From the NCBI RefSeq assembly GCF_004923255.1, contig NZ_QYRT01000015.1, forward strand, positions 23,666 to 87,665: DNA of 64,000 bases. The letters are read 5' to 3'. The translations under genes were made by a program, and so were the position numbers. Below the pieces are notes generated by a model. It saw only the letters and a program-made list of their open reading frames with translations. It did no database searches and had not been told where the DNA came from. This document shows positions 27,353 through 36,380 of the stretch, in pieces (positions within the stretch are counted from its first letter, which is position 1; each line of letters opens with the position of its first letter). This DNA comes from Subtercola vilae. GTDB lineage: Bacteria; Actinomycetota; Actinomycetes; Actinomycetales; Microbacteriaceae.

Positions 27353-27382
27353 TTGACATGCCTATGACCAGCCAGCTAGCCT
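27353..27382 (+). promoter_or_regulatory. Sigma70-type promoter of the rhamnose-type importer operon
   Basis: TTGACA (27353-27358) and TAGCCT (27377-27382) are 18 bases apart. The predicted start is near 27389, just before the operator at 27398, so a bound repressor would block transcription. Confidence 0.6.
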
Positions 27383-27397
27383 TCGAACGCCCAAGAG

Positions 27398-27409
27398 TGA
27401 ATCGTTTCA
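27398..27409. promoter_or_regulatory. LacI-type operator candidate 2
   Basis: TGAATCGTTTCA differs from the perfect palindrome at 27230 by one base. It lies immediately downstream of the predicted transcription start of the importer operon, a typical roadblock position. Confidence 0.65.
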
Positions 27410-27450
27410 GACAATTCGACCCATTCTCAATGAAGAGGAAACAGACGCCC

Positions 27451-28974
27451 ATGGCGATCACCCCAGACAGCTCCGTTCCAGCTGCGCTCGAACTCCGCGG
27501 AGTCTCCAAAGCGTTCGGCGCCGTCGTTGCGCTCACCTCAGCCAACCTGAGAGTCGACCTGAATTCGATTCACGCGCTGGTCGGCGAGAATGGTGCCGGC
27601 AAGTCCACCCTGGTGAAGATCGTCGCCGGCCTGTACCACCGTGACGCAGGGGACTTTCTGTTGCGCGGCGAATCGGTCGACTTCAGCTCGACGGCCGAGT
27701 CGAAGGCCGCTGGCATCGCGGTCATCTATCAAGAGCCGACACTGTTTCCTGACCTGTCTGTCACCGAGAACATCTTCATGGGTCGCCAGCCCACCAACCG
27801 GTTCGGGCGCATCGACCGCAAGGCGATGAAAGTCGAGGCCCTGCGCCTGTTCGAGCGTCTCGCCGTTCGCATCGATCCCGATCGGCCCGCAGAGGGCCTC
27901 TCGATTGCCGACCAGCAGATCATCGAGATCGCCAAGGCGATTTCGCTCGACGCGCGGGTGCTCATCATGGACGAACCGACCGCCGCCCTGAGCGGTGTCG
28001 AAGTCGACCGCCTGTTCGCCGTGGCTCGCAGCCTCAGAGACGAAGGCCGGGCGCTGGTGTTCATCTCCCACCGGTTCGATGAGGTGTTCTCGCTCTGCGA
28101 CACCATCACGGTCATGCGCGACGGCCAGTACATCTCCACTGACCCGATCTCAGAGGTCACCGTCGACGAGATCGTGCGCCGAATGGTCGGCCGTGATGTG
28201 ACAGAACTCTTCCCCAAACAAGAAGCTGCCATCGGCGACGTGGTGCTCTCGGTCGAGGGGCTGACACAACCCGGCGTCTTCACCGATATCTCGTTCACGG
28301 TTCGAAGCGGCGAGATCGTCGGGCTCGCGGGACTCGTGGGTGCCGGCCGCAGCGAGGTGGTGCGCGCCGTCTTCGGGGTCGACCCCTACGCAGCCGGCCG
28401 CGTGATCATGAGCGGCACCGCGGTGCCCAAGAACAGCCCGTCACAGGCGATGCGTCTGGGATTGGCCCTCGTACCCGAAGACCGTCGCAAACAGGGCCTC
28501 GTGCTCGAGTCATCAGTGGCGCGCAACGCCACCATGGCCATCCGTCGCTCGCTGTCGAAACTCGGACTCATCGACTCGCACGTCGAGAACAAGGCCGCCG
28601 CCATCTGGTCGAGCCGACTTGAAGTCAAAACAAATGCTCTCGATGCCGAAGTGGGCACGCTGAGCGGCGGCAACCAACAGAAGGTGGTTCTGGCCAAGTG
28701 GCTGGCCACCAACCCCAGGCTGCTCATCATCGATGAGCCGACCCGCGGTATCGATGTGGGCACCAAGGCTGAGGTGCACCGCCTGCTGTCACAGCTTGCC
28801 GGTGAGGGAATGGCCATCCTCATGATCTCGTCAGAACTACCCGAGGTGCTCGGCGTGGCAGACCGCGTGCTCGTCATGCGCGAAGGCCGTCTCACCGCAG
28901 AGATCTCACGAACCGAAGCGACGGCCGAATCGGTCATGTTCGCCGCAACCCACTCCCAGGAGCACGCCGCATGA
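27451..28974 (+). CDS. rhaT: Sugar ABC importer ATPase with two ABC domains (RhaT/RbsA-like)
   Basis: A 507-residue fused ATPase energising sugar uptake. The first domain has Walker A GENGAGKST at residues 45-53 and Walker B LIMDEPTAALSG; its signature is degenerate (LSIADQQIIEIAKA). The second domain has a degenerate P-loop (VGAGRSEV) but a full LSGGNQQKVVLAKWL signature, the pattern of RbsA-type proteins. The ATG at 27451 is chosen: AGAGGAA precedes it and the upstream frame holds the promoter and operator. It overlaps the next permease gene as ATGA. Assignment to rhamnose rests on the binding protein and on the facing rhamnosidase genes. Confidence 0.85.
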   Translation: MAITPDSSVPAALELRGVSKAFGAVVALTSANLRVDLNSIHALVGENGAGKSTLVKIVAGLYHRDAGDFLLRGESVDFSSTAESKAAGIAVIYQEPTLFPDLSVTENIFMGRQPTNRFGRIDRKAMKVEALRLFERLAVRIDPDRPAEGLSIADQQIIEIAKAISLDARVLIMDEPTAALSGVEVDRLFAVARSLRDEGRALVFISHRFDEVFSLCDTITVMRDGQYISTDPISEVTVDEIVRRMVGRDVTELFPKQEAAIGDVVLSVEGLTQPGVFTDISFTVRSGEIVGLAGLVGAGRSEVVRAVFGVDPYAAGRVIMSGTAVPKNSPSQAMRLGLALVPEDRRKQGLVLESSVARNATMAIRRSLSKLGLIDSHVENKAAAIWSSRLEVKTNALDAEVGTLSGGNQQKVVLAKWLATNPRLLIIDEPTRGIDVGTKAEVHRLLSQLAGEGMAILMISSELPEVLGVADRVLVMREGRLTAEISRTEATAESVMFAATHSQEHAA

Positions 28975-30035
28975 CCACCTCCACGCGGGCAACCGCCCCC
29001 GCCCCGCTGCCGGGCCGGCCGAGAGGCACAAACGCCGTGACAGAGACGCTCGGTCGGTTCGTGCGGGCACGCGAGACGGGCATCCTGCTCGCTCTGCTCA
29101 TCGTCATTCTCGTGACCACCATCAAGAACCCCACCTTTCTCTTCAGTGGCGATGGCTGGCGCGACCTGCTGCTCACCCCGTCGATTCTGGTACTCGTCGC
29201 TATCGGCCAAGCCGTGGTCATCATCACCCGCAGCGTCGACCTCTCGGTGGGTTCTGTTCTCGGGTTGAGCGCTTTTCTCACCGGAAAGGTCTTCGTCAGC
29301 TTTCCCGGCATGCCCATCATTGCGGTGTTCCTGATCGGGCTCATCTTCGGCGGCGTTCTCGGGCTCGTGAACGGTGTGCTGGTGGCATTCGCCCGGGTGC
29401 CCGCGCTGGTGATCACCCTCGGAACGCTGTACGCATACCGCGGCATCAATGTGGTGTGGGCCGGCAGTGGGCGCATCAACGCCTCCGATTTGCCCAAAGA
29501 GTTTCTCGCGCTCGGCACCGGCCAGTTTCTGAGCATCCCGTTTCTCGCCATCATTGCTCTCGTGGTGCTCATCGCCGCGGGGTGGTTCATGAAGAACATC
29601 CGCGGTGGCCGTGAGCTCTACGCGATCGGTTCAGACCCGTCAGCGGCCAACCTGTACGGCCTGAAGGTCACCCGCCGCATCATCTTCGCCTTCGTCTTCT
29701 CGGGTGCTCTCGCCGGGCTCGCGGGCGTACTGTATGCCGCTCGGTACGGAACCGTCGACTCTCAGGCGGGTACGGGTTTCGAACTCGACGCAGTGGGCGC
29801 GGCCGTCATCGGTGGTGTCGCCATCGTCGGCGGGAGTGGAACCGTGTGGGGCGCGGCCATCGGCGCGATTCTGCTTCTCACGATCAACCGTGCGCTTCCC
29901 ATTCTCGGGGTACCGGACTTCTGGCAGCAGGCGGTGGTGGGAATTCTCATCATCGGGGCCATCGTGCTCGACCGAGTGCTCGCGCTTCGACAATCGCGCC
30001 GACTGATCAAGGAGAGGGACGCCTCGCATGTCTGA
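28971..30035 (+). CDS. rhaP: Sugar ABC importer permease (RhaP/RbsC-like)
   Basis: A 354-residue membrane permease of the ribose/rhamnose type (BPD_transp_2 fold) with about ten hydrophobic segments. SVDLSVGSVLGLSAF near residue 86 and SGALAGLAGVLYAARYG near 245 are family motifs. The start overlaps the ATPase gene stop (ATGA), and its end overlaps the next permease gene by 8 bases, so the three are translationally coupled. It should form a heterodimer with the second permease. Confidence 0.87.
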   Translation: MTTSTRATAPAPLPGRPRGTNAVTETLGRFVRARETGILLALLIVILVTTIKNPTFLFSGDGWRDLLLTPSILVLVAIGQAVVIITRSVDLSVGSVLGLSAFLTGKVFVSFPGMPIIAVFLIGLIFGGVLGLVNGVLVAFARVPALVITLGTLYAYRGINVVWAGSGRINASDLPKEFLALGTGQFLSIPFLAIIALVVLIAAGWFMKNIRGGRELYAIGSDPSAANLYGLKVTRRIIFAFVFSGALAGLAGVLYAARYGTVDSQAGTGFELDAVGAAVIGGVAIVGGSGTVWGAAIGAILLLTINRALPILGVPDFWQQAVVGILIIGAIVLDRVLALRQSRRLIKERDASHV

Positions 30036-31110
30036 CACCACCACCCTCACCTCGCCCGCCGCTCCCGCCGGGCAGGCACCCGGCCGCAGCTACCGCAACT
30101 ACGGCAGTTCGCTGTTTCGACGCATCTTCGTCACCCGCGAAATGGCGGTCATCGCGCTTCTTGCAATCGTCATCATCGTGGCCTCTGTCAGTGTGAAGAA
30201 CTTCGCCTCCCCCATCACCTTCAGCTACCTTCTGCTCGACACCACGCCCATTCTGCTGATCGCGCTGCCGATGACCCTCGTCATCATCACCGGTGAGATC
30301 GACCTGTCGGTGGCAAGCATGATGGGCCTGTCAAGCGTGACCGTCGGAACGCTGACACAGGCGGGCTGGCCCATCGAGGTGGCCTTCGTCGTCGCCCTGG
30401 TCGTCGGTGTCATCGGCGGCGCGCTCAACGGTTTTCTGATCACCGTGGTGGGGCTGCCTTCACTGGCCGTCACCATCGGCACGCTGGCGCTGTACCGCGG
30501 GCTGGCGGTCGGCCTGCTCGGCACAACGGCCGTCACCGACTTTCCGAAGTTCTGGACAGACATCGCGAAAGCGAAGTTCGCGGCGACCGGCATCCCCGTT
30601 GTCATCGTCCCGTTCATCATCCTCGCGGTCGTCTTCGCGGTTCTGCTGCATTTCACTTCGTTCGGCCGCGGTATCTTCGCCATCGGCCTGAGCTCAGAGG
30701 CGGCCGCGTTCTCCGGGGTGCACGTCGAGCGCACCAAATTCATCCTCTTCATGCTCACCGGAGTCGTTTCGGCATTCGCTGGTATCTACTACACGCTGCG
30801 CTTCGGCAGTGCCCGCGGCGACAATGCGACGGGGCTCGAACTGTCGGTGATCGCCGCAGTGCTGCTCGGCGGAGTCTCGATCTTCGGTGGGCGAGGAGCC
30901 CTTCACGGGGTCATCGCCGGTGTTCTGCTCATCGGAGTGCTCGGCAGCGCGCTGCGCCTCGCCAACGTCTCAAGCGACGTCATCAACATCATCACCGGCG
31001 CGCTCCTCGTGCTCTCGGTCGTGAGCACAAGCTTCTTGGCCTGGGCGCGCAAGCGCCGTCAGCGCCGCGGAGGAACCAAGAAAACTGCCGTCTCAGCTAC
31101 CGCAGGCTGA
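30028..31110 (+). CDS. rhaQ: Sugar ABC importer permease (RhaQ-like)
   Basis: Second permease, 360 residues, same family as its upstream neighbour. Motifs include GEIDLSVASMMGLSS near residue 90, and SAFAGIYYTLRFGSARGDNATG near 248 in two halves. It overlaps the first permease gene by 8 bases. Two distinct permease genes with one fused ATPase and one binding protein match the RhaSTPQ layout known from Rhizobium, though the gene order here is T-P-Q-S. Confidence 0.86.
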   Translation: MSDTTTLTSPAAPAGQAPGRSYRNYGSSLFRRIFVTREMAVIALLAIVIIVASVSVKNFASPITFSYLLLDTTPILLIALPMTLVIITGEIDLSVASMMGLSSVTVGTLTQAGWPIEVAFVVALVVGVIGGALNGFLITVVGLPSLAVTIGTLALYRGLAVGLLGTTAVTDFPKFWTDIAKAKFAATGIPVVIVPFIILAVVFAVLLHFTSFGRGIFAIGLSSEAAAFSGVHVERTKFILFMLTGVVSAFAGIYYTLRFGSARGDNATGLELSVIAAVLLGGVSIFGGRGALHGVIAGVLLIGVLGSALRLANVSSDVINIITGALLVLSVVSTSFLAWARKRRQRRGGTKKTAVSATAG

Positions 31111-31166
31111 CACGCTCACACCTCTGCCGGTAGATCACAACCGGCACAATGAAAGGAAGAACAACG

Positions 31167-32228
31167 ATGTTGTTTCATAACACGCGGCCCACCCGGCGCG
31201 CCCTTCGTGCTGGCGCCATCGGCGCCATGGCGGTTTCGGTCGCCCTCGTCGCCGCCGGCTGCGCCACCACCAGCTCCACCCCCGCCGCGAGCGGTGCGGC
31301 GACGGGTGGATCGGGAAACTACGCCATCACATTCGTTCCCAAGAACCTCGGCAATGCGTACTTCGACGCCTCAGACAAGGGCGGCGCCGCGGCGATCACC
31401 GAGTTCGGCGGAAAGTACTCCGAAGTCGGGCCCGCCACGGCAAGCCCCGACGCGCAGGTCAGCTTCATCAACACGCTCACACAACAGCAGGTCGGTGGAA
31501 TCGTCATCTCGGCGAACGACCCCAAGGCCATCGGCGATTCACTGAACGAGGCGCGTGCGGCCGGAATCAAGGTCGTCACGTTCGACTCAGACACCGACCC
31601 GAGCTACCGCGACATCTTCATCAACCAGGCCAGCCCCGAAGGCATCGCGAAGTCGCAGGTTGACCAGATCGCCTCGCAGATCGGTGACACCGGTGAGATT
31701 GCGATTCTGTCGGCATCGGCGAACGCGACGAACCAGAATGCATGGATCGACCTGATGAAGGCCGACCTGGCCAAAGACCACCCGAACATCAAGCTCGACG
31801 AAGTCGTCTACGGCGACGACGACGATCAGACCTCGTTCGACAAGACCGCGGCGCTTCTGCAGAGCCACCCCGATCTGAAGGGCATCATCTCCCCCACCAC
31901 GGTCGGAATCGCTGCCGCGGCCCGCTACCTGTCGACCTCGTCGTCAAAGGGCAAGGTCGCTTTGACCGGCCTCGGAACCCCGAACCAGATGCGCGCCTAC
32001 ATCGCTGACGGCACCGTCACCTCGTTCGCGCTGTGGAACCCGGCCGACCTCGGCTACCTCGCGGCGTACGCCGACAAGGCACTGATCGATGGCACCATCA
32101 CCGGCAAGAGCGGCGACAAGTTCACCGCCGGCAAGCTCGGCTCGTTCACCGTGGGCGACAAGGGCACCGTGCTTCTCGGTGACCCGACCGTGTTCAACAA
32201 GGCCAACATCGACCAGTTCAACTTCTAG
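31167..32228 (+). CDS. rhaS: Rhamnose-type sugar-binding lipoprotein (RhaS-like)
   Basis: A 353-residue ribose-type periplasmic-binding-fold lipoprotein. The basic N-terminus and hydrophobic stretch end in VAAGC with the lipidated cysteine at residue 32. The mature N-terminus (YAITFVPKNLGNAYFD) matches, from memory, the rhamnose-binding RhaS proteins. Other ligand-site strings include VTFDSDTD and GLGTPNQM. The ATG at 31167 is chosen because AAAGGAAG lies 6-7 bases upstream; an earlier in-frame ATG at 31149 would place that site inside the gene. It is last in the importer operon and is followed by a strong hairpin terminator. Confidence 0.85.
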   Translation: MLFHNTRPTRRALRAGAIGAMAVSVALVAAGCATTSSTPAASGAATGGSGNYAITFVPKNLGNAYFDASDKGGAAAITEFGGKYSEVGPATASPDAQVSFINTLTQQQVGGIVISANDPKAIGDSLNEARAAGIKVVTFDSDTDPSYRDIFINQASPEGIAKSQVDQIASQIGDTGEIAILSASANATNQNAWIDLMKADLAKDHPNIKLDEVVYGDDDDQTSFDKTAALLQSHPDLKGIISPTTVGIAAAARYLSTSSSKGKVALTGLGTPNQMRAYIADGTVTSFALWNPADLGYLAAYADKALIDGTITGKSGDKFTAGKLGSFTVGDKGTVLLGDPTVFNKANIDQFNF

Positions 32229-32250
32229 GCGATAGCTGAAGTCAGAACGA

Positions 32251-32284
32251 GAGGTGGGGCCGATCATCCGATCGGCCCCACCTC
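32251..32284 (+). terminator. Rho-independent terminator of the importer operon
   Basis: A perfect 15-base-pair stem (GAGGTGGGGCCGATC with its complement) closes a 4-base loop and is followed by TTCATTTGTTC. It begins 22 bases after the stop codon of the binding protein gene. Confidence 0.9.
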
Positions 32285-32378
32285 TTCATTTGTTCGGCCT
32301 GCGTCACCCTGTGAGTACTCTCAGCGTGATTCATGTGATCGCATCGGATCGAATGCCTGACATCGACGTCGCGCCCTG

Positions 32379-32392
32379 TTCACTCGAGTGAA
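32379..32392. promoter_or_regulatory. Perfect 14-base palindrome upstream of the metallophosphoesterase
   Basis: TTCACTCGAGTGAA lies about 85 bases before the phosphoesterase start, in a 193-base gap with no other gene. Its central CG and length suit a LacI-type operator, but it differs from the pair at 27230 and 27398. Confidence 0.35.
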
Positions 32393-32477
32393 ACCCTGCG
32401 GTTTTGTTGGGCTGTCAAGGTTCTACTGCTCTTGATTGAGAGTTACCTGATAGTCGACACAACCCGCAAGGAAAACC

Positions 32478-34946
32478 GTGCCCTCCACAGCCCTTCATCC
32501 GCTTTTTCGAAAGCGATTCATTCGCGCGAGTGCTGCACTCGCCGTAGCAACGGTCAGCCTGTCACTACTGGCGGCCGCTCCCGCGGCAGAGGCCGCACCA
32601 ACGGCCGACCTCGGTTCGCGATTCACCCTCGCCGTACTGCCCGACACCCAGTTCTACTCTCGGTACTCCGCAGACCAGTTTCAACCCCGGTACGGAAAAG
32701 ACCCCTTCCAGGCCCAGACGGAATGGCTCGCTCACAACCGCGATGCCCTCAACATTCCGTTCGTGGCGGGTCTCGGCGACATTGTCGACCAATCGTGGAA
32801 AGAGAATGAGTGGGTTGCTGCCGACGACGCAGTCAAAACTCTCGACGATGCCGCTCTGCCGTACTCCACGGCGCCGGGCAACCATGACGTACGCGATTCG
32901 AACGATGATCTCGACGACACGTCGTACGATCTGAGCCAAGAGCCCTTTCTGAAGTGGTTCGGGCCTGGCCGCGCAAAGAACGTCTCCACCTACAAAGGTG
33001 CCGACCCGACTGGTATGAGCCAATACCACGTCTTCGAGGCAGAGGGCCAGAAGTACATGGTGCTTGCCTTGAGCTGGCGTGTGTCAGACGCGACGATCGC
33101 ATGGGCCGATTCGGTGATCAAAGCGAACCCCACTGTGCCGGTCATCCTGACCACCCACCAGGTCATCGACATCGATTCTGACGCCATCTCGCCGAAGGAG
33201 ACCCAGTACGGTCTCGAGCTGTGGGACAAGCTGATCAAGACCAATGACCAGATCTTTCTGACCGTCAACGGGCACTTCCACGGAGAATCCCATCTCACGA
33301 AGACGAACGATTTCGGCCACTCCGTGACTCAGATCGTCATCGACTACCAAATGGCCTATGAAGGCGGCGATGGCTACCTCGGCCTCTTCGAATTCGACCT
33401 GAGCAACAAAGCCATCACCGTTCAGACGGCATCTCCCTGGGTCATCTGGAAGCCGCAAGACACACTCACGAGCTACGACCAGCCGTTGCTCGAAGGCGTG
33501 AACCAGCAGTTCACGGTGCCGATGGATTTCGCGGCACGCTTCTCCACCTTCAATCCAGCTTTCACCGTTGGCGCGCCCACTCACCCGTCGCTGTCGCAGA
33601 AGGCACGTGACATCGTGCTGGCCGGTTTCGTCGGGCCCGATCCGGTTTCGACACAAGCGCCGGGCAACACCAACGACTACGTCGACGTTGCAGGCACGCT
33701 CGCGCACTGGCGTTTCACGGGCACCTCAGGCGTAGTGAAAGAGGGCCAAACCGTTACCGATGTCGCGGCCGGCAATGACCTCACCCGCGCGAGCATTGCC
33801 GCATCCGGAGCGACGAACGCCGAGGTGGGCGATGTCACCATTGGTTCAGACCACGCCTACCTCTCGTCAGACGATTCGAGCGTGTGTTTCGCAAATGCCG
33901 ATCGGAACAACTCCCGGTACAGCTACCTCACGTCGGCGAGCGGCGCCCCGGTCAACAACGCGTCATTCGACAACGGGTACACGATCGAGTCATTCCTGAA
34001 GATCGACGCGTCATGGACCTCGAGCACCAACCAATGGATGATGGCGCTGATCCGCGCGGGCAACCGCAATGAAATGCCCGGCGTGCCCTACGACCGCTGG
34101 GGCAATGGCGGGCCCGTCGTGCTCGGCCTGTCGAACCTCAAAGAGTTTCAGTGGAGCGTTATCCCCAACGAGCCCGGCCTCGGCGACAGGGTCAACTGGT
34201 CAGGCGAGATTCAACTCGACACCTGGATGCACGTCGCTATCGTCAACGATCCCACTGCTCGAACCACCACCATGTACGTGAATGGTGCGCCCGTGCTCCG
34301 AAATGCGACCGACACCGTCGGCCAGAGCTTCGTGCCGGATGCCCCGTGGCTGATGGGTGCGGGAATGGACAACAACAACCCCGGGGCCGGCTGGAACGGC
34401 TGCATCGGCGAGACTCGCATCGTCGACCACGTCATCGATCAGACCCAGTGGCTGACGGCTCGCGCCGACCTCACGGGCCTCACCGTCACCGACGCCCCGC
34501 AGGGCTCGCTTCCGGCAACCACCCGGCTGACGACATTCTCAGGCGCAGGTCACCCTGGTGCCGAGGTGCGCATGTCGGGGAGTATCGGCGGCAGCACGGT
34601 CGTCGACACGGCCGGAAAGTGGTCGATCGTTCTGCCACAGGCGCTGGCAGCCGGGGCCTACGAAGCATCGGTTGTGCAGGCACTGGGAACGCGTGAATCC
34701 GAGCCGGTCGCCTTCGACTTCGGCATCGAAGGCGCGCCCGGTGCGACAACACCACGCCCGAGCGCCACCGATTCAGCAGCGACGATTCCGATCGGCGGCG
34801 CAGCCGGCACAACTGCCCTCGCGAACACCGGTCTCGAACTGTCAGGTGTAGCCACTCTGGCGGGGCTGTTGCTGGCGCTGCTCGGTGCGCTCGTGGTCAT
34901 TCTGAACCGCCGCCGCCGAGCTGCAACCAACTCCGGGAATCTGTGA
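32478..34946 (+). CDS. Secreted, wall-anchored metallophosphoesterase with LamG domain
   Basis: An 822-residue exported protein. The signal peptide (about 1-39) is followed by a calcineurin-like phosphoesterase with VLPDTQFYS, GLGDIVD, GNHD, TTHQVID and GHFHGE, which supply the dinuclear metal ligands. A LamG/concanavalin-like domain follows (about 410-660), then a short Ig-like domain. The sorting signal LANTG is at 781-785, with a hydrophobic span and RRRR tail. The start is a GTG with AAGGAAA upstream. The substrate is unknown; family members cleave phosphate esters or phosphodiesters. The shared LAxTG tail groups it with the wall enzymes on both sides. Confidence 0.88.
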   Translation: MPSTALHPLFRKRFIRASAALAVATVSLSLLAAAPAAEAAPTADLGSRFTLAVLPDTQFYSRYSADQFQPRYGKDPFQAQTEWLAHNRDALNIPFVAGLGDIVDQSWKENEWVAADDAVKTLDDAALPYSTAPGNHDVRDSNDDLDDTSYDLSQEPFLKWFGPGRAKNVSTYKGADPTGMSQYHVFEAEGQKYMVLALSWRVSDATIAWADSVIKANPTVPVILTTHQVIDIDSDAISPKETQYGLELWDKLIKTNDQIFLTVNGHFHGESHLTKTNDFGHSVTQIVIDYQMAYEGGDGYLGLFEFDLSNKAITVQTASPWVIWKPQDTLTSYDQPLLEGVNQQFTVPMDFAARFSTFNPAFTVGAPTHPSLSQKARDIVLAGFVGPDPVSTQAPGNTNDYVDVAGTLAHWRFTGTSGVVKEGQTVTDVAAGNDLTRASIAASGATNAEVGDVTIGSDHAYLSSDDSSVCFANADRNNSRYSYLTSASGAPVNNASFDNGYTIESFLKIDASWTSSTNQWMMALIRAGNRNEMPGVPYDRWGNGGPVVLGLSNLKEFQWSVIPNEPGLGDRVNWSGEIQLDTWMHVAIVNDPTARTTTMYVNGAPVLRNATDTVGQSFVPDAPWLMGAGMDNNNPGAGWNGCIGETRIVDHVIDQTQWLTARADLTGLTVTDAPQGSLPATTRLTTFSGAGHPGAEVRMSGSIGGSTVVDTAGKWSIVLPQALAAGAYEASVVQALGTRESEPVAFDFGIEGAPGATTPRPSATDSAATIPIGGAAGTTALANTGLELSGVATLAGLLLALLGALVVILNRRRRAATNSGNL

Positions 34947-35008
34947 GTTCTCAGAGACTCGCCGCTCACATCTGACGCCTTGTCGACGCCCATGTGAACG
35001 GGCAATGA

Positions 35009-35027
35009 AGTTAAGAGGCACTAACTA
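35009..35027. promoter_or_regulatory. Weak inverted repeat upstream of efeO, possible iron-regulator site
   Basis: AGTTA and TAACT face each other across 8 bases, and the region shares TTA..G and CTAAC with the DtxR/IdeR consensus, with many mismatches. The position upstream of an iron-uptake pair is the main reason to list it. Confidence 0.2.
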
Positions 35028-35156
35028 CTTGTCGAACTGGCTGCGCTCTAGCATCGGTGCGGAGTACCCGGCATCGCGGGCTCACTTCGCAGAGCCAGTT
35101 CGGGGCGTGTTTTGGTGGCAGGGCAGAGAGATCAAGGGGAGTCGGGCGATGCCGCC

Positions 35157-36380
35157 GTGGCGAGTTCGCTCGCACGGCGGCGTTCGCTCCGACTGATCTC
35201 GGCCGCCGTCCTGGTACTGATCGTCGGCGCCATCGTCGTCGTGGCTTTCATCGCTGCGCCTGGCCCGACAAAAGGGGTCGCTGCGGCAGGCCCGACTGTT
35301 TCAGTGTCGACCGATACCTGCGGCAGCGGCTGGAGCGGGCACGATGCCGGCCAGCAGTCGTTCACCCTGCAGAACACCACCGTCGCCGGCGTAGAAACGT
35401 ACCTTCAGGATCCGGTTTCACGAGCGACGTATCTAGATGTGGAAGGTCTCGGCACGACCGCCAGCGTCGACGTCAACCTCGTGTTGAATGCCGGCGACTA
35501 CCAGTTCGTCTGCCTCCCGGCCGACGCAGATCCGGTGCTCGGCCCGGTCTTCTCGCTGGGCCCTGACCACGAAGGTCGAACGCTTTTCGCCAATGCCACC
35601 CCCGGCATCGTGCCGGTGACCCGTAACGACATGATTCCGATCGCCAAGCAGTACGGCGCCTGGATAACCGCCCAACTGCCTGCGTTGCTCGTCGACACGC
35701 AGCTTCTGCAGTCAGACATCGTCGCCGGAAACCTGACCGCAGCCCGGAGCGACTGGCTCACCGCGCATCTGGCGTACGAGCAGCTCGGTGCCGCGTACGG
35801 CGCGTTCGGCGACCTCGATAGCGCCATCAACGGAATGCCGGCGTCGGGCTCGACGGCTCTTACCGACCCTGGCCTCACGGGGTTTCACCGCATCGAAGCA
35901 CTGCTCTACTCCACTGCAGCTGCCACCGACATCACAGGGCCCACCGGCCAGCTCGTCGCCTCCGTCAGCGATCTGCAAACAGCGTTCGCGTCGGCACGCA
36001 TCGACCCACTCGATGTCGGGCTGCGGGCGCATGAGATTCTCGAGAACGCTCTGCAGTTCGAGCTGTCAGGGCGCACCGACGCGAACAGCGGCACCGAACT
36101 GGCCACCGTCTCCGCCAATCTCACGGGAACGAACGCCGCACTGGCTCCGCTTCGGCCGTTGCTTGCCACACGGTACCCGCCAGCCGCCCTGGCCGACACC
36201 GATGCGGCACTCAGCGCCGCCGAAACCCTTGTCACTTCTTATCGGCATGCTGACGGCACCTGGACGCCTCTCAGCGCTCTCTCGCAGACCGAGCGGGAAC
36301 GCATCAACTCCGCCATCGGCAATGCCGTCGAACTCCTCGCCCCCGTCGCTGCCATCTGCGACATCCGAAGGGAATCATGA
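35157..36380 (+). CDS. efeO: EfeO-type iron uptake lipoprotein-like protein (imelysin/M75)
   Basis: About 407 residues from a GTG at 35157; a TTG at 35112 opens the same frame. An N-terminal hydrophobic anchor precedes a cupredoxin-like segment (about residues 45-135), then an imelysin/M75 domain with the metal motif GFHRIE near residue 245. EfeO binds ferric or ferrous iron outside the membrane and works with EfeB and the EfeU permease. The stop overlaps the efeB start as ATGA. No efeU lies upstream, unlike the usual efeUOB order. AAGGGGAG lies upstream but is rather far from the GTG, so the start is uncertain. Confidence 0.85.
   Translation: MASSLARRRSLRLISAAVLVLIVGAIVVVAFIAAPGPTKGVAAAGPTVSVSTDTCGSGWSGHDAGQQSFTLQNTTVAGVETYLQDPVSRATYLDVEGLGTTASVDVNLVLNAGDYQFVCLPADADPVLGPVFSLGPDHEGRTLFANATPGIVPVTRNDMIPIAKQYGAWITAQLPALLVDTQLLQSDIVAGNLTAARSDWLTAHLAYEQLGAAYGAFGDLDSAINGMPASGSTALTDPGLTGFHRIEALLYSTAAATDITGPTGQLVASVSDLQTAFASARIDPLDVGLRAHEILENALQFELSGRTDANSGTELATVSANLTGTNAALAPLRPLLATRYPPAALADTDAALSAAETLVTSYRHADGTWTPLSALSQTERERINSAIGNAVELLAPVAAICDIRRES

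Larger units (their letters stand above)
27151..27450. promoter_or_regulatory. Divergent control region between rhamnosidase and importer
   Basis: This gap of 300 bases holds no convincing gene. It contains a good promoter for the importer (27353-27382) and two matching 12-base palindromes listed separately. The frame of the importer ATPase stays open back to 27205, but the upstream part carries the promoter and is not expected to be translated. Confidence 0.6.

Noticed and set aside
35009..35027. Confident DtxR/IdeR iron box
   Set aside because: Too many mismatches to the consensus; kept only as a low-confidence site.
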